64,000 nucleotides of DNA from Streptomyces sp. CB02058 (GCF_001905505.1 NZ_LIPG01000004.1:868001-932000); one strand, 5' to 3'; positions 50,368 to 59,678 are shown, numbered from the stretch's first letter. Made by a program: numbers and translations. Notes: a model not told the origin generated them from the letters alone.

Positions 50368-51261
50368 CGCGACCGGGCGGCCCCGCCGGAGCGCCCCCGA
50401 CCCGAGCGCCACCCCCAGGCCCACCAGCAGGCTTCCCGCGCCCTGGCCCATGCCGTACGTCCCGGTTCCCACCAGGGGTGCGGTCATCGCGGCCGATACG
50501 GGGATCAGCCCGGAGAAGAGCGCGGCACGTTCGGCGCCGATGCGCCGCATCCCGCTGTACCAGCACACGAACCCGATCACGGTGACGACGGCCGCCTGCC
50601 ACAGCAAGGCGATCGTCTCCGTAGGCGTGGGCACCCTCAGGAATCCACCCCCGTCGACGAGCACACCGAGCAATGCGGACTCCAGGGCCGCCACGGCGCA
50701 CACCGCCGCCGACAGCAGCTTCGGACCGAGCGGGCGGAGCAGCGGCACCGCCAGGACCGCGAAGCAGACCTCACCCGCCAGCGCCCCCACCGAGTAGAGG
50801 ATGCCCGGCAGGTCGGTGCGGCCCCAGCCCTGGACGGTGAAGGCTCCGGCCGCGACGAGTCCGGCCGCGTACAGGACGGCTCGGGACGGCCGACGCCCCT
50901 CGAGCGCGGGCACCAGCACGCCGACGACGATGGGCGCGCATCCGACGAGGACCCCTGGAACGGCTGGTTCCGCCGACCGTTCCGCCGCCAGGACGGCCAG
51001 GTTGAAGCCGACCATTCCGATCGCGGACAGGGCTGCCAGACGCCCCCACCGGCCCAGTGAGAGCTTCCGCAGCGCGCCCGGCCCATGGGCGCCGCGCCGG
51101 TCCAGGAAGGGCAGGAGCAGCAGGGCCGCGAGACCGTATCGCAGTGCCTGGCCGCCGGCGTACGGATAGTCGCCGAGGACGCTGTTGGCGGTGAAGGAGG
51201 CACCCACGAGGGTGCAGGCGAGGGCGGCGAGAAGGGCTCCGCGCAGGGAGGTTGAGTTCAT
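50083..51261 (-). CDS. EamA/DMT family transporter with unusual 3' extension
   Basis: 392 residues from the ATG at 51261. Ten predicted spans in two EamA repeats, starting LRGALLAALACTLVGASFTANSVLGDYPYAGGQALRYGLAALLLLPFLDRR. The transporter proper ends near GALRRGRPVASTTR at about residue 300, the normal family length. The remaining 90 or so hydrophilic residues are read antisense through the end of the alpha/beta hydrolase gene. That suggests the original stop has been lost. It is probably an exporter of amino acids or drugs, controlled by the divergent MocR regulator 47 bases away. Confidence 0.85.
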   Translation of the reverse strand: MNSTSLRGALLAALACTLVGASFTANSVLGDYPYAGGQALRYGLAALLLLPFLDRRGAHGPGALRKLSLGRWGRLAALSAIGMVGFNLAVLAAERSAEPAVPGVLVGCAPIVVGVLVPALEGRRPSRAVLYAAGLVAAGAFTVQGWGRTDLPGILYSVGALAGEVCFAVLAVPLLRPLGPKLLSAAVCAVAALESALLGVLVDGGGFLRVPTPTETIALLWQAAVVTVIGFVCWYSGMRRIGAERAALFSGLIPVSAAMTAPLVGTGTYGMGQGAGSLLVGLGVALGSGALRRGRPVASTTRVEDDPGDGGGVVVHRDVAAVRQAYQAGARDDLLRPDALAAQEQPVLGTPGDGDGYVRHVVGERDGEARRQCLMEAGRRTERDGLRDDGIG

Positions 51262-51285
51262 GCGGGCGACGCTAGATTTCCTCGC

Positions 51286-51302
51286 GGTCCGGTTTAAGGT
51301 CC
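51286..51302. promoter_or_regulatory. Direct repeat in the EamA/MocR divergent promoter
   Basis: GGTCC occurs at 51286-51290 and 51298-51302 in a 47-base shared promoter region. MocR/PdxR proteins often bind such direct repeats. TAAGGT lies between them and could be a -10 box for a leaderless MocR mRNA. Confidence 0.35.
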
Positions 51303-51308
51303 ACTTCC

Positions 51309-52772
51309 ATGACGTCTTCGGGGACCAATCCACCGTCCGGCCCGTCCTCGCCGCAGGGCCACCCGCCCGCGTCCGCGGCCTGGGAGCTGCTGCTCCCCGC
51401 CGTGGCCGCTCCTGCGCGTCAGCGGGGCCGGGCCCTGCAGTCGGCCTTGCGGGAGGCCGTGCGTTCCGGACGGCTGCCGGCCGGGACCCGGCTGCCCGCC
51501 AGCCGTGAGCTCGCCGCCGATCTCGGGGTCTCGCGCGGGCTGGTGACCGAGGCGTACGAGCAGCTGACCGCGGAGAGCTATCTGCGCACCGGCCGTGGCG
51601 CGGGCACCTGGGTCGGCGGTGCGGTGCGGCCCTCGGCGGGGAGTGCGCGGGATCTGTCACCGCGTGCGCCCGGCGCGCGGGTGGACTTCCGTCCGGGCAC
51701 CCCGGATCTGTCACTGTTCCCGCGCAGCGCCTGGGCCGCCGCACACCGCGCGGCCCTGGACCGGCTGCCGCACAGCGCCCTCGGCTATCCCGATCCCCGC
51801 GGCCTGCCGGAGCTGCGCGTGGCCCTCGCCTCCCTGCTGGCCAGGCGTCGCGGTGTGGTGGCCGATCCTGAGCGGGTGGTGGTGTGTTCGGGCGTGGCCC
51901 AGGCGACGACGCTGCTCGGGTTCGTCCTGCGCGCGCAGGGTGCGGCCTCGGTCGGCGTCGAGGACCCCGGAAGCCCGGAGCACGCCTCGCTGTTCGCCTC
52001 CGCGGGGCTGACGACCGTACCTCTTCCGCTCGACGGCGAGGGGCTCGCGTTGGCGCCTCTTCTGCGCTCCGGCGTGCGCGCCGTCGTCACGACCCCGGCT
52101 CATCAGTTCCCCACCGGAATCGCCTACTCCGCCGAACGGCGCGGCGCGCTGCTCGACTGGGCCCGCGCCGCCTCGGGGGTGATCATGGAGGACGACTACG
52201 ACGGCGACTTCCGTTACGACCGCGCGCCCGTCGGTGCCCTCCAGGGCCTGGACCCGGAGCACGTCGTGTACACCGGTTCGGTCAGCAAGTCCCTGGCGCC
52301 CGGTCTGCGGCTCGGCTGGCTGATCGCCCCCGCCGCCATGACCGACGAGATCGTGGCCCGCAAGCGCACGATGGACCTCGGCAACCCCTCGCTCGACCAG
52401 GCGGTCCTGGCGGACTTCGTCACCGGCGGCGGATACGACCGCCAGCTGCGCCGCTGCCAGCGCGCGTACCGGGAGCGCCGCGACGCCCTGACGGAGGCAC
52501 TCGCCGACCACTTCCCGGGCACGGAGGTCAGCGGCATCGCCGCGGGCCTGCACATCATCGCCCGGCTCCCCGAACGGTACGGGCCCCGGACGGACATCCT
52601 GCGGCGGGCGGCCGGGGCCGGTGTCGCGCTGCGTCCACTGACCTCCTACGCGGCGGGCGGCGCCCAGGAGCACGACGACCGCACGATCCCCCTCATGCTC
52701 GGTTACGCGCATCTGGCCCCCGCGGTCATCACCAGGGGGGTCCGACTCCTGGCCGACGCGGTCCGGTCCTGA
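51309..52772 (+). CDS. MocR/PdxR-type GntR regulator fused to an aminotransferase-like domain
   Basis: 487 residues. The N-terminal GntR winged helix is LQSALREAVRSGRLPAGTRLPASRELAADLGVSRGLVTEAYEQL (residues 40-85). A fold-type I PLP domain follows, with LGYPDPRGLPELRVALA, EDDYDGDFRYDR and the PLP Lys in TGSVSKSLAPGLRLGWL. These proteins are regulators that sense PLP or an amine rather than enzymes. The divergent EamA transporter is the probable target. The start has no ribosome site, so it may be leaderless. Confidence 0.93.
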   Translation: MTSSGTNPPSGPSSPQGHPPASAAWELLLPAVAAPARQRGRALQSALREAVRSGRLPAGTRLPASRELAADLGVSRGLVTEAYEQLTAESYLRTGRGAGTWVGGAVRPSAGSARDLSPRAPGARVDFRPGTPDLSLFPRSAWAAAHRAALDRLPHSALGYPDPRGLPELRVALASLLARRRGVVADPERVVVCSGVAQATTLLGFVLRAQGAASVGVEDPGSPEHASLFASAGLTTVPLPLDGEGLALAPLLRSGVRAVVTTPAHQFPTGIAYSAERRGALLDWARAASGVIMEDDYDGDFRYDRAPVGALQGLDPEHVVYTGSVSKSLAPGLRLGWLIAPAAMTDEIVARKRTMDLGNPSLDQAVLADFVTGGGYDRQLRRCQRAYRERRDALTEALADHFPGTEVSGIAAGLHIIARLPERYGPRTDILRRAAGAGVALRPLTSYAAGGAQEHDDRTIPLMLGYAHLAPAVITRGVRLLADAVRS

Positions 52773-52803
52773 GGGCTGTGCCGTGGGCACGGCGCGACCG
52801 GTT

Positions 52804-52825
52804 GTTCATCTGCGGTTGGCGTGGC
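52804..52825 (+). promoter_or_regulatory. Possible PHO box upstream of the PhoD gene
   Basis: GTTCATCTGCG (52804-52814) fits the 11-base PHO-box unit recognised by PhoP in Streptomyces, and GTTGGCGTGGC follows directly as a weak second unit. It lies about 90-110 bases before the start. PhoP control of phoD genes under phosphate limitation is established for the genus; this site is only a candidate. Confidence 0.35.
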
Positions 52826-52913
52826 CGCTGCCGCCGGGGACTAGGTATGGGTCCGCAAGCCGCCTGTACGGAGCAGCCGTTCGGGCAGGCCCGCTCGCCC
52901 TGGAGGCGCATCG

Positions 52914-54494
52914 ATGTCGAACCGTCCCCGCATCCCGGCCCCGGCCCGCCGCGCAGTCCTGCGCGGCTCGCTCCTCGCCTCGGCCGCCGTCGCCGTACCC
53001 GCGACGCTCGCGGCCGCGCCCGCCTTCGCGCTGTCGGGCCGGCCGAGCGCGTCCTGGGGCGTGCAGGTCGGTGATGTGACGGCGTCGTCCGCCCTGGTGT
53101 GGGTGCGTTCGGACCGCCCCGCCCGGATGGTGGTCGAGACGTCGGCGACCGAGTCCTTCCGCCGCGCACGCACCTGGCACGGCCCGCTGATCGGCTCCCT
53201 CACCGACTTCACCGGGACGACACCGCTGTACGGTCTGCCGGCCGGCGAGCGGGTGCACTACCGGGTGACGCTCCACGACCCGGACGACCCGCGCCGCACG
53301 GGCAAGCCGGTGTACGGCACCTTCCGCACGGCTCCTGCGACCCGCCGGGACGGGGTGCGGTTCCTGTGGTCCGGCGACATCGCGGGCCAGGGCTGGGGCA
53401 TCAACCCCGACATCGGCGGCTACCGGGTCTACGACGAGATGCGCCGCCTGAACCCCGACTTCTTCCTGTGCAGCGGTGACACCATCTACGCGGACGGGGT
53501 GCTCGAACCCAGCGTGCCCCTGCCCGACGGGCGGGTGTGGCGCAACATCACGACGCCCGAGAAGTCGAAGGTGGCCGAGACCCTGGACGAGTACCGGGGG
53601 AACTTCCGGTACAACCTGCTCGACGACAACGTCCGGGCGTTCAACGCTCAGGTGCCCTCCATCGTGCAGTGGGACGACCACGAGGTGCGCAACAACTGGT
53701 ACCCCGGGCAGATCCTCGACGACGTCCGGTACACGGAGAAGAACGTCGATCTGCTGGCGGCGCGTTCGATGCGGGCGTTCAGGGAGTACTTCCCCGTACC
53801 GACGCTCCAGGCGTCACCCCAGGAGAGGCGCATGCACCGCGTCGTGCGCCACGGTCCGCTGCTGGACGTGTTCGTTCTGGACATGCGGTCGTTCCGCAAC
53901 GCCAACTCCCCCAACAGGCAGTCCGACGACACCACGGGCATCCTCGGCGCCGAGCAGCTGACCTGGCTCAAGCGTGAGCTCGCGCGGTCGCGGGCGGTGT
54001 GGAAGGTGATCGCTTCGGACATGCCGCTGGGGCTGGTGGTCCCGGACGGTGCCACGGACTTCGAGGCGGTCGCGCAGGGCGATCCGGGCGTGCCGCTGGG
54101 ACGGGAGCTGCAGATCGCGGAACTCCTGCGGTACATCAAGCACCGGCGTATCACCGGCACCGTCTGGCTCACCGCGGACGTGCACTACACCTCGGCTCAG
54201 CACTACGCTCCCGAGCGCGCGGCGTTCAAGGACTTCGCGCCGTTCTGGGAGTTCGTGTCGGGGCCGCTCGCCGCGGGCGGGTTCCCGGCCAACGCGCTGG
54301 ACGGCACCTTCGGACCGGAGCGTGTCTTCCTCCGGGCACCCGACCGGGCGAACGTGTCGCCCATGGAGTCGCCGCAGTTCTTCGGAGAGGTCGACATCGA
54401 CGGCGGGAGCGGGGAACTGACGGTGCGGCTTCGGGCCCAGGGCGGCGCCGTCCTGTTCACCAAGGTGCTGCAGCCGGGGCGCACCGGGCAGTGA
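52914..54494 (+). CDS. phoD: PhoD-type alkaline phosphatase, Tat-secreted
   Basis: 526 residues. A twin-arginine signal peptide is clear: ARRAVLRGSLLASAAVAVPATLAAAPAFA. A PhoD N-terminal domain (SWGVQVGDVTASSALVWVRSDRPARMVVE) precedes the metallophosphatase core with FLWSGDIAGQG, LCSGDTIYADG, VQWDDHEVRNNW and LTADVHYTSAQHY, which supply the metal ligands. It is a Ca/Fe-dependent phosphodiesterase/phosphomonoesterase that recovers phosphate outside the cell, for example from teichoic acids. Single-gene unit. Confidence 0.93.
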   Translation: MSNRPRIPAPARRAVLRGSLLASAAVAVPATLAAAPAFALSGRPSASWGVQVGDVTASSALVWVRSDRPARMVVETSATESFRRARTWHGPLIGSLTDFTGTTPLYGLPAGERVHYRVTLHDPDDPRRTGKPVYGTFRTAPATRRDGVRFLWSGDIAGQGWGINPDIGGYRVYDEMRRLNPDFFLCSGDTIYADGVLEPSVPLPDGRVWRNITTPEKSKVAETLDEYRGNFRYNLLDDNVRAFNAQVPSIVQWDDHEVRNNWYPGQILDDVRYTEKNVDLLAARSMRAFREYFPVPTLQASPQERRMHRVVRHGPLLDVFVLDMRSFRNANSPNRQSDDTTGILGAEQLTWLKRELARSRAVWKVIASDMPLGLVVPDGATDFEAVAQGDPGVPLGRELQIAELLRYIKHRRITGTVWLTADVHYTSAQHYAPERAAFKDFAPFWEFVSGPLAAGGFPANALDGTFGPERVFLRAPDRANVSPMESPQFFGEVDIDGGSGELTVRLRAQGGAVLFTKVLQPGRTGQ

Positions 54495-54720
54495 CCGGAG
54501 GCCGGCCAGGGTTCCGGGCCGGGCGGTGGCCTGGCTCGCAGCCCTCGGTACGGCGGGCGGCGGAGCTCTCGGTACCGCGCGCGGCGGACCCTCACGGGAA
54601 CGCGGGGCAGGGCCCCGCCCCCGGCGTGGAAAAGGTGCTGAAGGCGACCAGATCCACACGTAACCCATCAGTCACAATCCGTTCGTGATCAGGCAACACC
54701 GTTCGGTCACAGTAGGAGAC

Positions 54721-56160
54721 ATGACTGATGTGACATCCGCGAAGAGTGCCCGCCGTCCGCACCACTGGCGGCGGGACCTGATCGAGCTGGCCGCACTGTT
54801 CACGGCCGTGGCCGTGGCCGACGCGATCGCCAATCTGATCGGGCACCAGCCCGACGGGCCCTATCTCCTCGGAGCCTCGGCCGTGGCCCTGATCGCCACG
54901 GCCGCGTTCCACACATGGTGGGCACGCAGGCACAGCCACGCTCCGCCCCCGGATACCGGCGCCGGAGCGGATCCCGCGGTCGCCATCGCCGCCGTCACCG
55001 ATTCCGACGCCGACGAGGTGTTCGAGACGGTGCTGTGGCGGATGCGGACGACCGTACGGGACACCCCCGGCACCCTGGCCGCCCTCTGCATCGCCCTCGC
55101 CCGCTACCGGATCGACATCCTGACCCTGCAGACCCACCCGCTGGCGGAGGGCACCGTCGACGAGTTCCTGCTGCGCGCCCCGGCGGCGCTGACGCCCCAG
55201 CAGCTGAGCCGGGAGATCTCCGCCGCCGGCGGTTCCTCGACCTGGATCGAGCGGGCGGATGCCCACGACCTGGTGGACACGCCCACCCGCGTCCTCGGCC
55301 TCGCGACCCGCACCGCGCTGGACGCCGCCGAGCTCCCGCTGGCGCTGCGCCAGCTGCTCGGCCGGTGCACCATCCACTCGCTCCCGGCCCTGTCGGTCAC
55401 CGGCCGCCCCACCGGGGAGAGCGCGCCGGTGGAAGGTGTCCTGGAGGACACCGTGATGCGGCTGCGCGACCCCTCCGGCGGCGTGATCACCGTCGAGCGG
55501 CCGTACCTCCCGTTCACCCCGACCGAATTCGCCCGGGCCCGCGCCCTGGTCGAGCTCGACACCCGGCTCGGCCCGCGCGTCCCGCGCAGCGAGGACATCC
55601 TCACCCTGCCCGAGGGCAACGAGATCACCGTCCGCCGCGCGGACCGCTCCGACCTCGACGCCGCGCGTGCGATGCACGACCGCTGCTCCGAGCGCACGCT
55701 CGGCCTGCGCTACCACGGCCCGGTCCGGGACGCCGACCGCTATCTGGACCACCTGCTCAGCCCGCGCTTCGGCCGCACCCTCGCCGTGCAGACGGCCTCA
55801 GGACGGCTGGTGGCCCTCGGCCACCTGCTCTGGGACGGGGACGAGACCGAGGTGGCCCTGCTCGTCGAGGACGACTGGCAGCGCCGCGGCATCGGTTCCG
55901 AGCTCCTCGGCCGGCTGGTCGCCCTGGCCGTCGAGGCGGGCTGCGACAGCGTGTACGCGGTGACGCAGGCCCACAACACGGGGATGGTCGCCGCGATGCG
56001 GGCGCTGTCGCTGCCCCTCGACTACCAGATCGAGGAGGGCACCCTCGTCATCACCGCCCGGCTGACCCCGTCCGCGGCCCGGCCTGCGGCCGAGTCCGTG
56101 ACACCGGCGGCACGGCCGCTCCCCCGGACCGGGCAGGCGGAACAGCAGGTTCGTCGCTGA
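54721..56160 (+). CDS. Membrane-anchored ACT-GNAT fusion protein
   Basis: 479 residues from the ATG at 54721 (AGGAGAC upstream). Residues 15-65 hold two spans (LIELAALFTAVAVADAIANLI, YLLGASAVALIATAAFHTWWA). A region like an ACT domain follows (RDTPGTLAALCIALARYRIDILTLQTHPL, about 117-145). The C-terminal third is a GNAT acetyltransferase (ITVRRADRSDLDAARAMHDR and VEDDWQRRGIGSELLGRLVALA). ACT domains bind amino acids, so the acetylation may be amino-acid controlled, as in GNAT-amino-acid-sensor protein acetylases. The last 110 bases overlap the convergent PLP gene. Confidence 0.85.
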   Translation: MTDVTSAKSARRPHHWRRDLIELAALFTAVAVADAIANLIGHQPDGPYLLGASAVALIATAAFHTWWARRHSHAPPPDTGAGADPAVAIAAVTDSDADEVFETVLWRMRTTVRDTPGTLAALCIALARYRIDILTLQTHPLAEGTVDEFLLRAPAALTPQQLSREISAAGGSSTWIERADAHDLVDTPTRVLGLATRTALDAAELPLALRQLLGRCTIHSLPALSVTGRPTGESAPVEGVLEDTVMRLRDPSGGVITVERPYLPFTPTEFARARALVELDTRLGPRVPRSEDILTLPEGNEITVRRADRSDLDAARAMHDRCSERTLGLRYHGPVRDADRYLDHLLSPRFGRTLAVQTASGRLVALGHLLWDGDETEVALLVEDDWQRRGIGSELLGRLVALAVEAGCDSVYAVTQAHNTGMVAAMRALSLPLDYQIEEGTLVITARLTPSAARPAAESVTPAARPLPRTGQAEQQVRR

Positions 56161-57310
56161 GCGCCTGACACAGGTCGGCCCAGAGGTCCTCGACATCCTC
56201 CAGTCCGACCGACATGCGCAGCAGACGGTCGCCGACACCCGAGGCCCGCCGGTCTCCCTCAGCCACGATGCGGTGGCTGATGGAGGCCGGATGCTGGATG
56301 AGGGTGTCGACGCTGCCGAGGCTCACGGCGGGTGTGATCAGCCGGACCGCCGAGATGATCCTGTGGGGGTCCCCGAAGACCTCGAACGACACCATCGCGC
56401 CGCCCACCTCCGGGTAGTGGACCCGGGCGATGCGCGGGTCGGCGGAGAGCCTGCGGGCGAGTTCCGCCGCGGACGCCGAGGCCGCCCGGACCCGTACCGG
56501 CAGTGTCGACAGGCCGCGCAGCAGCAGATAGCCGGCCATCGGATGCAGGACGCCTCCGGTGGCGAACCGCACCTGCCGCAGCGTCGCCGCGAACTCCTCG
56601 TCGCAGGCGACGACACCGCCCATCACATCTCCGTGGCCTCCGAGGTACTTGGTGGCGCTGTGCAGCACGATCCTGGCTCCGTGCTCGGTCGGCCGCTGGA
56701 GCACGGGGGTGGCGAAGGTGTTGTCCACCAGCAGCGGCACCGAGCCGCAGGAGTGCGCCACGGCCCGGATGTCGATCTCGGCCAGCGTCGGGTTCGCGGG
56801 CGTCTCGACCATCACCAGGCCGGTGTCCGCCCTGATCGCGTCGGAGATCCCCGCCGGGTCCGTCCAGGTCACCTCGGTGCCCAGCAGCCCGGCGCCGAGG
56901 AGGTGATCGCTGCAGCCGTACAGCGGGCGCACCGCGACGACATGCCGCAGCCCCAGGCTCGCGCGGGCCAGCAGCACGGCGGTGAGCGCCGCCATTCCGC
57001 TGGCGAACGCGACCGCGCTCTCGGTGCCTTCGAGCCGGGCCAGTGCGGTCTCGAAGCGGGAGGTCGTCGGGTTGTCCAGCCGTGCGTAGACGGGCGGCCC
57101 GTCGGGCCTGGCCCCGGTGGTGGCGAAGACGTCGATGCGTTCGGCCTCTCCACGGGAGTCGTACGAGGGATAGGTGGTGGACAGATCGATGGGCGCGGCG
57201 TGCAGCCCGAGAGAGGCGAGATCGTCGCGTCCCGCGTGCACGGCTTCGGTGGCGAGCGCCCTGGACCGGAAGGGGACCGGGGATGTCGGCGATGAGGCTT
57301 CGGTGTCCAT
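56051..57310 (-). CDS. Cys/Met metabolism PLP-dependent enzyme (cystathionine gamma-synthase/lyase family)
   Basis: 419 residues. Family motifs: PIDLSTTYPSYDSRGE, YARLDNPTTSRFETALARLEG, VETPANPTLAEIDI, LLVDNTFATPVLQRP, and the PLP Lys in SATKYLGGHGDVMGG; QHPASISHR closes the core. It acts on cystathionine, methionine or O-acylhomoserine; sequence alone does not settle which. It is divergent from an Lrp-type gene 59 bases away, which suggests amino-acid controlled degradation (methionine gamma-lyase-like). The C-terminal 30 residues, read antisense to the GNAT gene end, are low complexity. Confidence 0.92.
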   Translation of the reverse strand: MDTEASSPTSPVPFRSRALATEAVHAGRDDLASLGLHAAPIDLSTTYPSYDSRGEAERIDVFATTGARPDGPPVYARLDNPTTSRFETALARLEGTESAVAFASGMAALTAVLLARASLGLRHVVAVRPLYGCSDHLLGAGLLGTEVTWTDPAGISDAIRADTGLVMVETPANPTLAEIDIRAVAHSCGSVPLLVDNTFATPVLQRPTEHGARIVLHSATKYLGGHGDVMGGVVACDEEFAATLRQVRFATGGVLHPMAGYLLLRGLSTLPVRVRAASASAAELARRLSADPRIARVHYPEVGGAMVSFEVFGDPHRIISAVRLITPAVSLGSVDTLIQHPASISHRIVAEGDRRASGVGDRLLRMSVGLEDVEDLWADLCQALSDEPAVPPARSGGAAVPPVSRTRPQAGPRTGSAGR

Positions 57311-57369
57311 GTCACCAGCCTGAACATCATCCGGGCGAGTGTGCCCAGTGACCGTGTTACGTTCGCCGG

Positions 57370-57900
57370 ATGTCTGAATCCGTCGCTCTCGATCCGGTCG
57401 ATCTGCATATTCTGCGACTGCTGCAGAACGATGCCCGGACGACGTACCGGGAACTCGCCGCCGAAGTCGGGGTGGCCCCGTCCACCTGTCTGGACCGGGT
57501 GGCGCGGCTGCGCCGCTCGGGGGTGATCCTCGGGCACCGGCTGCGGCTCGATCCGGCCAGGATCGGACGAGGTCTGGAGGCGCTGCTTCTCGTGCAGGTC
57601 CGCCCGCACCGCAGGGAGCTGATCGGCCCGTTCGTCGAGCGGATCCGGGCGCTGCCGGAGTCCCGGGCGTTCTTCCACCTCACCGGGCCCGACGACTATC
57701 TGGTGCATGTGGCCGTGGCGGACCCCGCGGACCTTCAGCGCCTGGTGCTGGACGAGTTCACCTCCCGCCGCGAAGTGGCGCGGGTGGACACGCGGTTGAT
57801 CTTCCAGCAGTGGGAGTGCGGTCCGCTGATGCCGCCCTCGCCAGGGGCACGGTCCGCCGGCGGCGCAGCCGGGACGTCCTCCGACTCCTCCGGGTCGTAG
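57370..57900 (+). CDS. Lrp/AsnC family regulator
   Basis: 176 residues. Helix-turn-helix LDPVDLHILRLLQNDARTTYRELAAEVGVAPSTCLDRVARLRRSGVI, then a RAM ligand domain (LLVQVRPHRRELIGPFVERI, FHLTGPDDYLVHVAV). A Ser/Gly/Ala-rich tail of about 25 residues follows the domain. As a single-unit Lrp protein divergent from a Cys/Met lyase-like gene, it probably senses methionine, cysteine or a related amino acid. Confidence 0.93.
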   Translation: MSESVALDPVDLHILRLLQNDARTTYRELAAEVGVAPSTCLDRVARLRRSGVILGHRLRLDPARIGRGLEALLLVQVRPHRRELIGPFVERIRALPESRAFFHLTGPDDYLVHVAVADPADLQRLVLDEFTSRREVARVDTRLIFQQWECGPLMPPSPGARSAGGAAGTSSDSSGS

Positions 57901-57992
57901 ATGTATTGGTCACGAGCCTCGTCCGGATCATGGCTGCGTCCGAAGTCGGATTCCCCGTGACGCGAGGGCCTCCGCCGTACGAGGATGTCCAC

Positions 57993-59678
57993 ATGTCAGA
58001 CACTTCGAGCAGCTCACTGCCGCGCCAGGTCGCCGACGCGTACGTCGACGCAATCATCGAACTCGACCCGATCACCGGTACCTATCTCGGTGTCGCGGAA
58101 AGCTCCCGCCGGCTGCCCGATTTCTCGCCCACCGGTCAGGCCGCGTCGGCCGAACTCATCCGCCGCACCCTCGCCGAACTAGACGTCGCCGAGCAGGTGC
58201 CGGGGGCGGAGACCGAGGAGGAGCGGCGCTGCGCACGGCTCCTCCGGGAACGCCTGACGGCCGAACTCGCCGTCCACGAGGCCGAGGAGGGCCTCCGGGC
58301 CGTTTCCAACATCCACTCCCCCGCCCACAGTGTCCGTGATGTGTTCACGGCCACCCCTACCTCCACCGAGGAGGACTGGGCCGCTGTCGCGGAGCGCCTG
58401 CGGGCCGTTCCTGGCGCGCTGGAGGGGTACCGCTCCTCGCTCGCGCTCGGTCTGGAGCGCAAGCTGTACGCCGGCCCGCGCCCGACCGCCACGTTCATCG
58501 GGCAGCTGGGCGCCTGGGCCGGACAGGACGGCCCGGGCTTCTTCCAGGACTTCGTGGCCGACGGCCCGGACTCGCTGCGCGAGGAGCTGGACGAGGCAGC
58601 GGGCCAGGCCGCCGCGAGCCTGGTCGTCCTGCGGGACTGGATGCGGGACGTGTACGCCCCCGCGATCGAGGGCGCTCCCGACACCGTGGGCCGTGAGCGC
58701 TACGCCCGCTGGGCACGCCAGTTCAACGGCACGGACCTGGATCTGGACGAGGCGTACGCGTACGGCTGGTCCGAGTACCACCGGCTGCTGGCCGAGATGA
58801 AGACCGAGGCGGACAAGATCCTCCCGGGCGCGGGGCCGTGGGAGGCGCTCGCCCATCTCGATGTCCACGGCAAGCACATCGAGGGCGTGGACGAGGTCCG
58901 GGTCTGGCTGCAGAGCCTCATGGACGAGGCGATCGAGGCGCTCGACGGGACCCACTTCGAACTCGCCGAGCGCGTGCGGAAGGTCGAGTCGCGGATCGCC
59001 CCGGCGGGAGGCGCCGCCGCTCCGTACTACACCGGTCCCTCGGAGGACTTCTCGCGGCCGGGCCGCACCTGGCTGCCCACGATGGGCGAGACCCGCTTCC
59101 CCGTGTACGACCTGGTGTCGACCTGGTACCACGAGGGCGTGCCGGGCCACCATCTCCAGATCGCCCAGTGGACGCATGTCGCCGAGAGCCTCTCGCGCTA
59201 CCAGGCCTCGGTCGGCCAGGTCAGCGCCAACGCCGAGGGCTGGGCTCTCTACGCCGAGCGGCTCATGGACGAGCTGGGGTTCCTGCCCGACGCGGAGCGC
59301 CGCCTCGGCTATCTCGACGCACAGATGATGCGTGCCTGCCGGGTGATCGTCGACATCGGCATGCACCTGGAGCTGGAGATTCCCGCGGACTCGCCCTTCC
59401 ACCCCGGTGAGCGGTGGACTCCGGATCTGGCGGAGGAGTTCTTCGGCAGCCACAGCGGCCGTCCCGCCGACTTCGTGGAGAGCGAGCTGACCCGCTATCT
59501 GTCGATGCCGGGGCAGGCGATCGGCTACAAGCTGGGCGAGCGTGCGTGGCTGCTGGGCCGGGAGAACGCCCGTAAGGCGCACGGTGACGCGTTCGACCTC
59601 AAGGCCTGGCACATGGCTGCCCTGTCCCAGGGCTCGCTGGGCCTGGACGACCTGGTGGACGAGCTGTCCCGGCTCTGA
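57993..59678 (+). CDS. DUF885 family metallopeptidase-like protein
   Basis: 561 residues from the ATG at 57993 (MSDTSSSSLPRQVADAY); the frame is open further upstream but overlaps the Lrp gene end. DUF885 features: ELDPITGTYLGVAESSRRLPDFSP at the start, LVSTWYHEGVPGHHLQIAQW with the HEXXXHH-like zinc site, and NAEGWALYAERLMDELGFL downstream with a possible third ligand Glu. The domain is M32/M3-peptidase-like. No signal peptide, so a cytoplasmic oligopeptidase is likely. It ends before a strong terminator. Confidence 0.88.
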   Translation: MSDTSSSSLPRQVADAYVDAIIELDPITGTYLGVAESSRRLPDFSPTGQAASAELIRRTLAELDVAEQVPGAETEEERRCARLLRERLTAELAVHEAEEGLRAVSNIHSPAHSVRDVFTATPTSTEEDWAAVAERLRAVPGALEGYRSSLALGLERKLYAGPRPTATFIGQLGAWAGQDGPGFFQDFVADGPDSLREELDEAAGQAAASLVVLRDWMRDVYAPAIEGAPDTVGRERYARWARQFNGTDLDLDEAYAYGWSEYHRLLAEMKTEADKILPGAGPWEALAHLDVHGKHIEGVDEVRVWLQSLMDEAIEALDGTHFELAERVRKVESRIAPAGGAAAPYYTGPSEDFSRPGRTWLPTMGETRFPVYDLVSTWYHEGVPGHHLQIAQWTHVAESLSRYQASVGQVSANAEGWALYAERLMDELGFLPDAERRLGYLDAQMMRACRVIVDIGMHLELEIPADSPFHPGERWTPDLAEEFFGSHSGRPADFVESELTRYLSMPGQAIGYKLGERAWLLGRENARKAHGDAFDLKAWHMAALSQGSLGLDDLVDELSRL

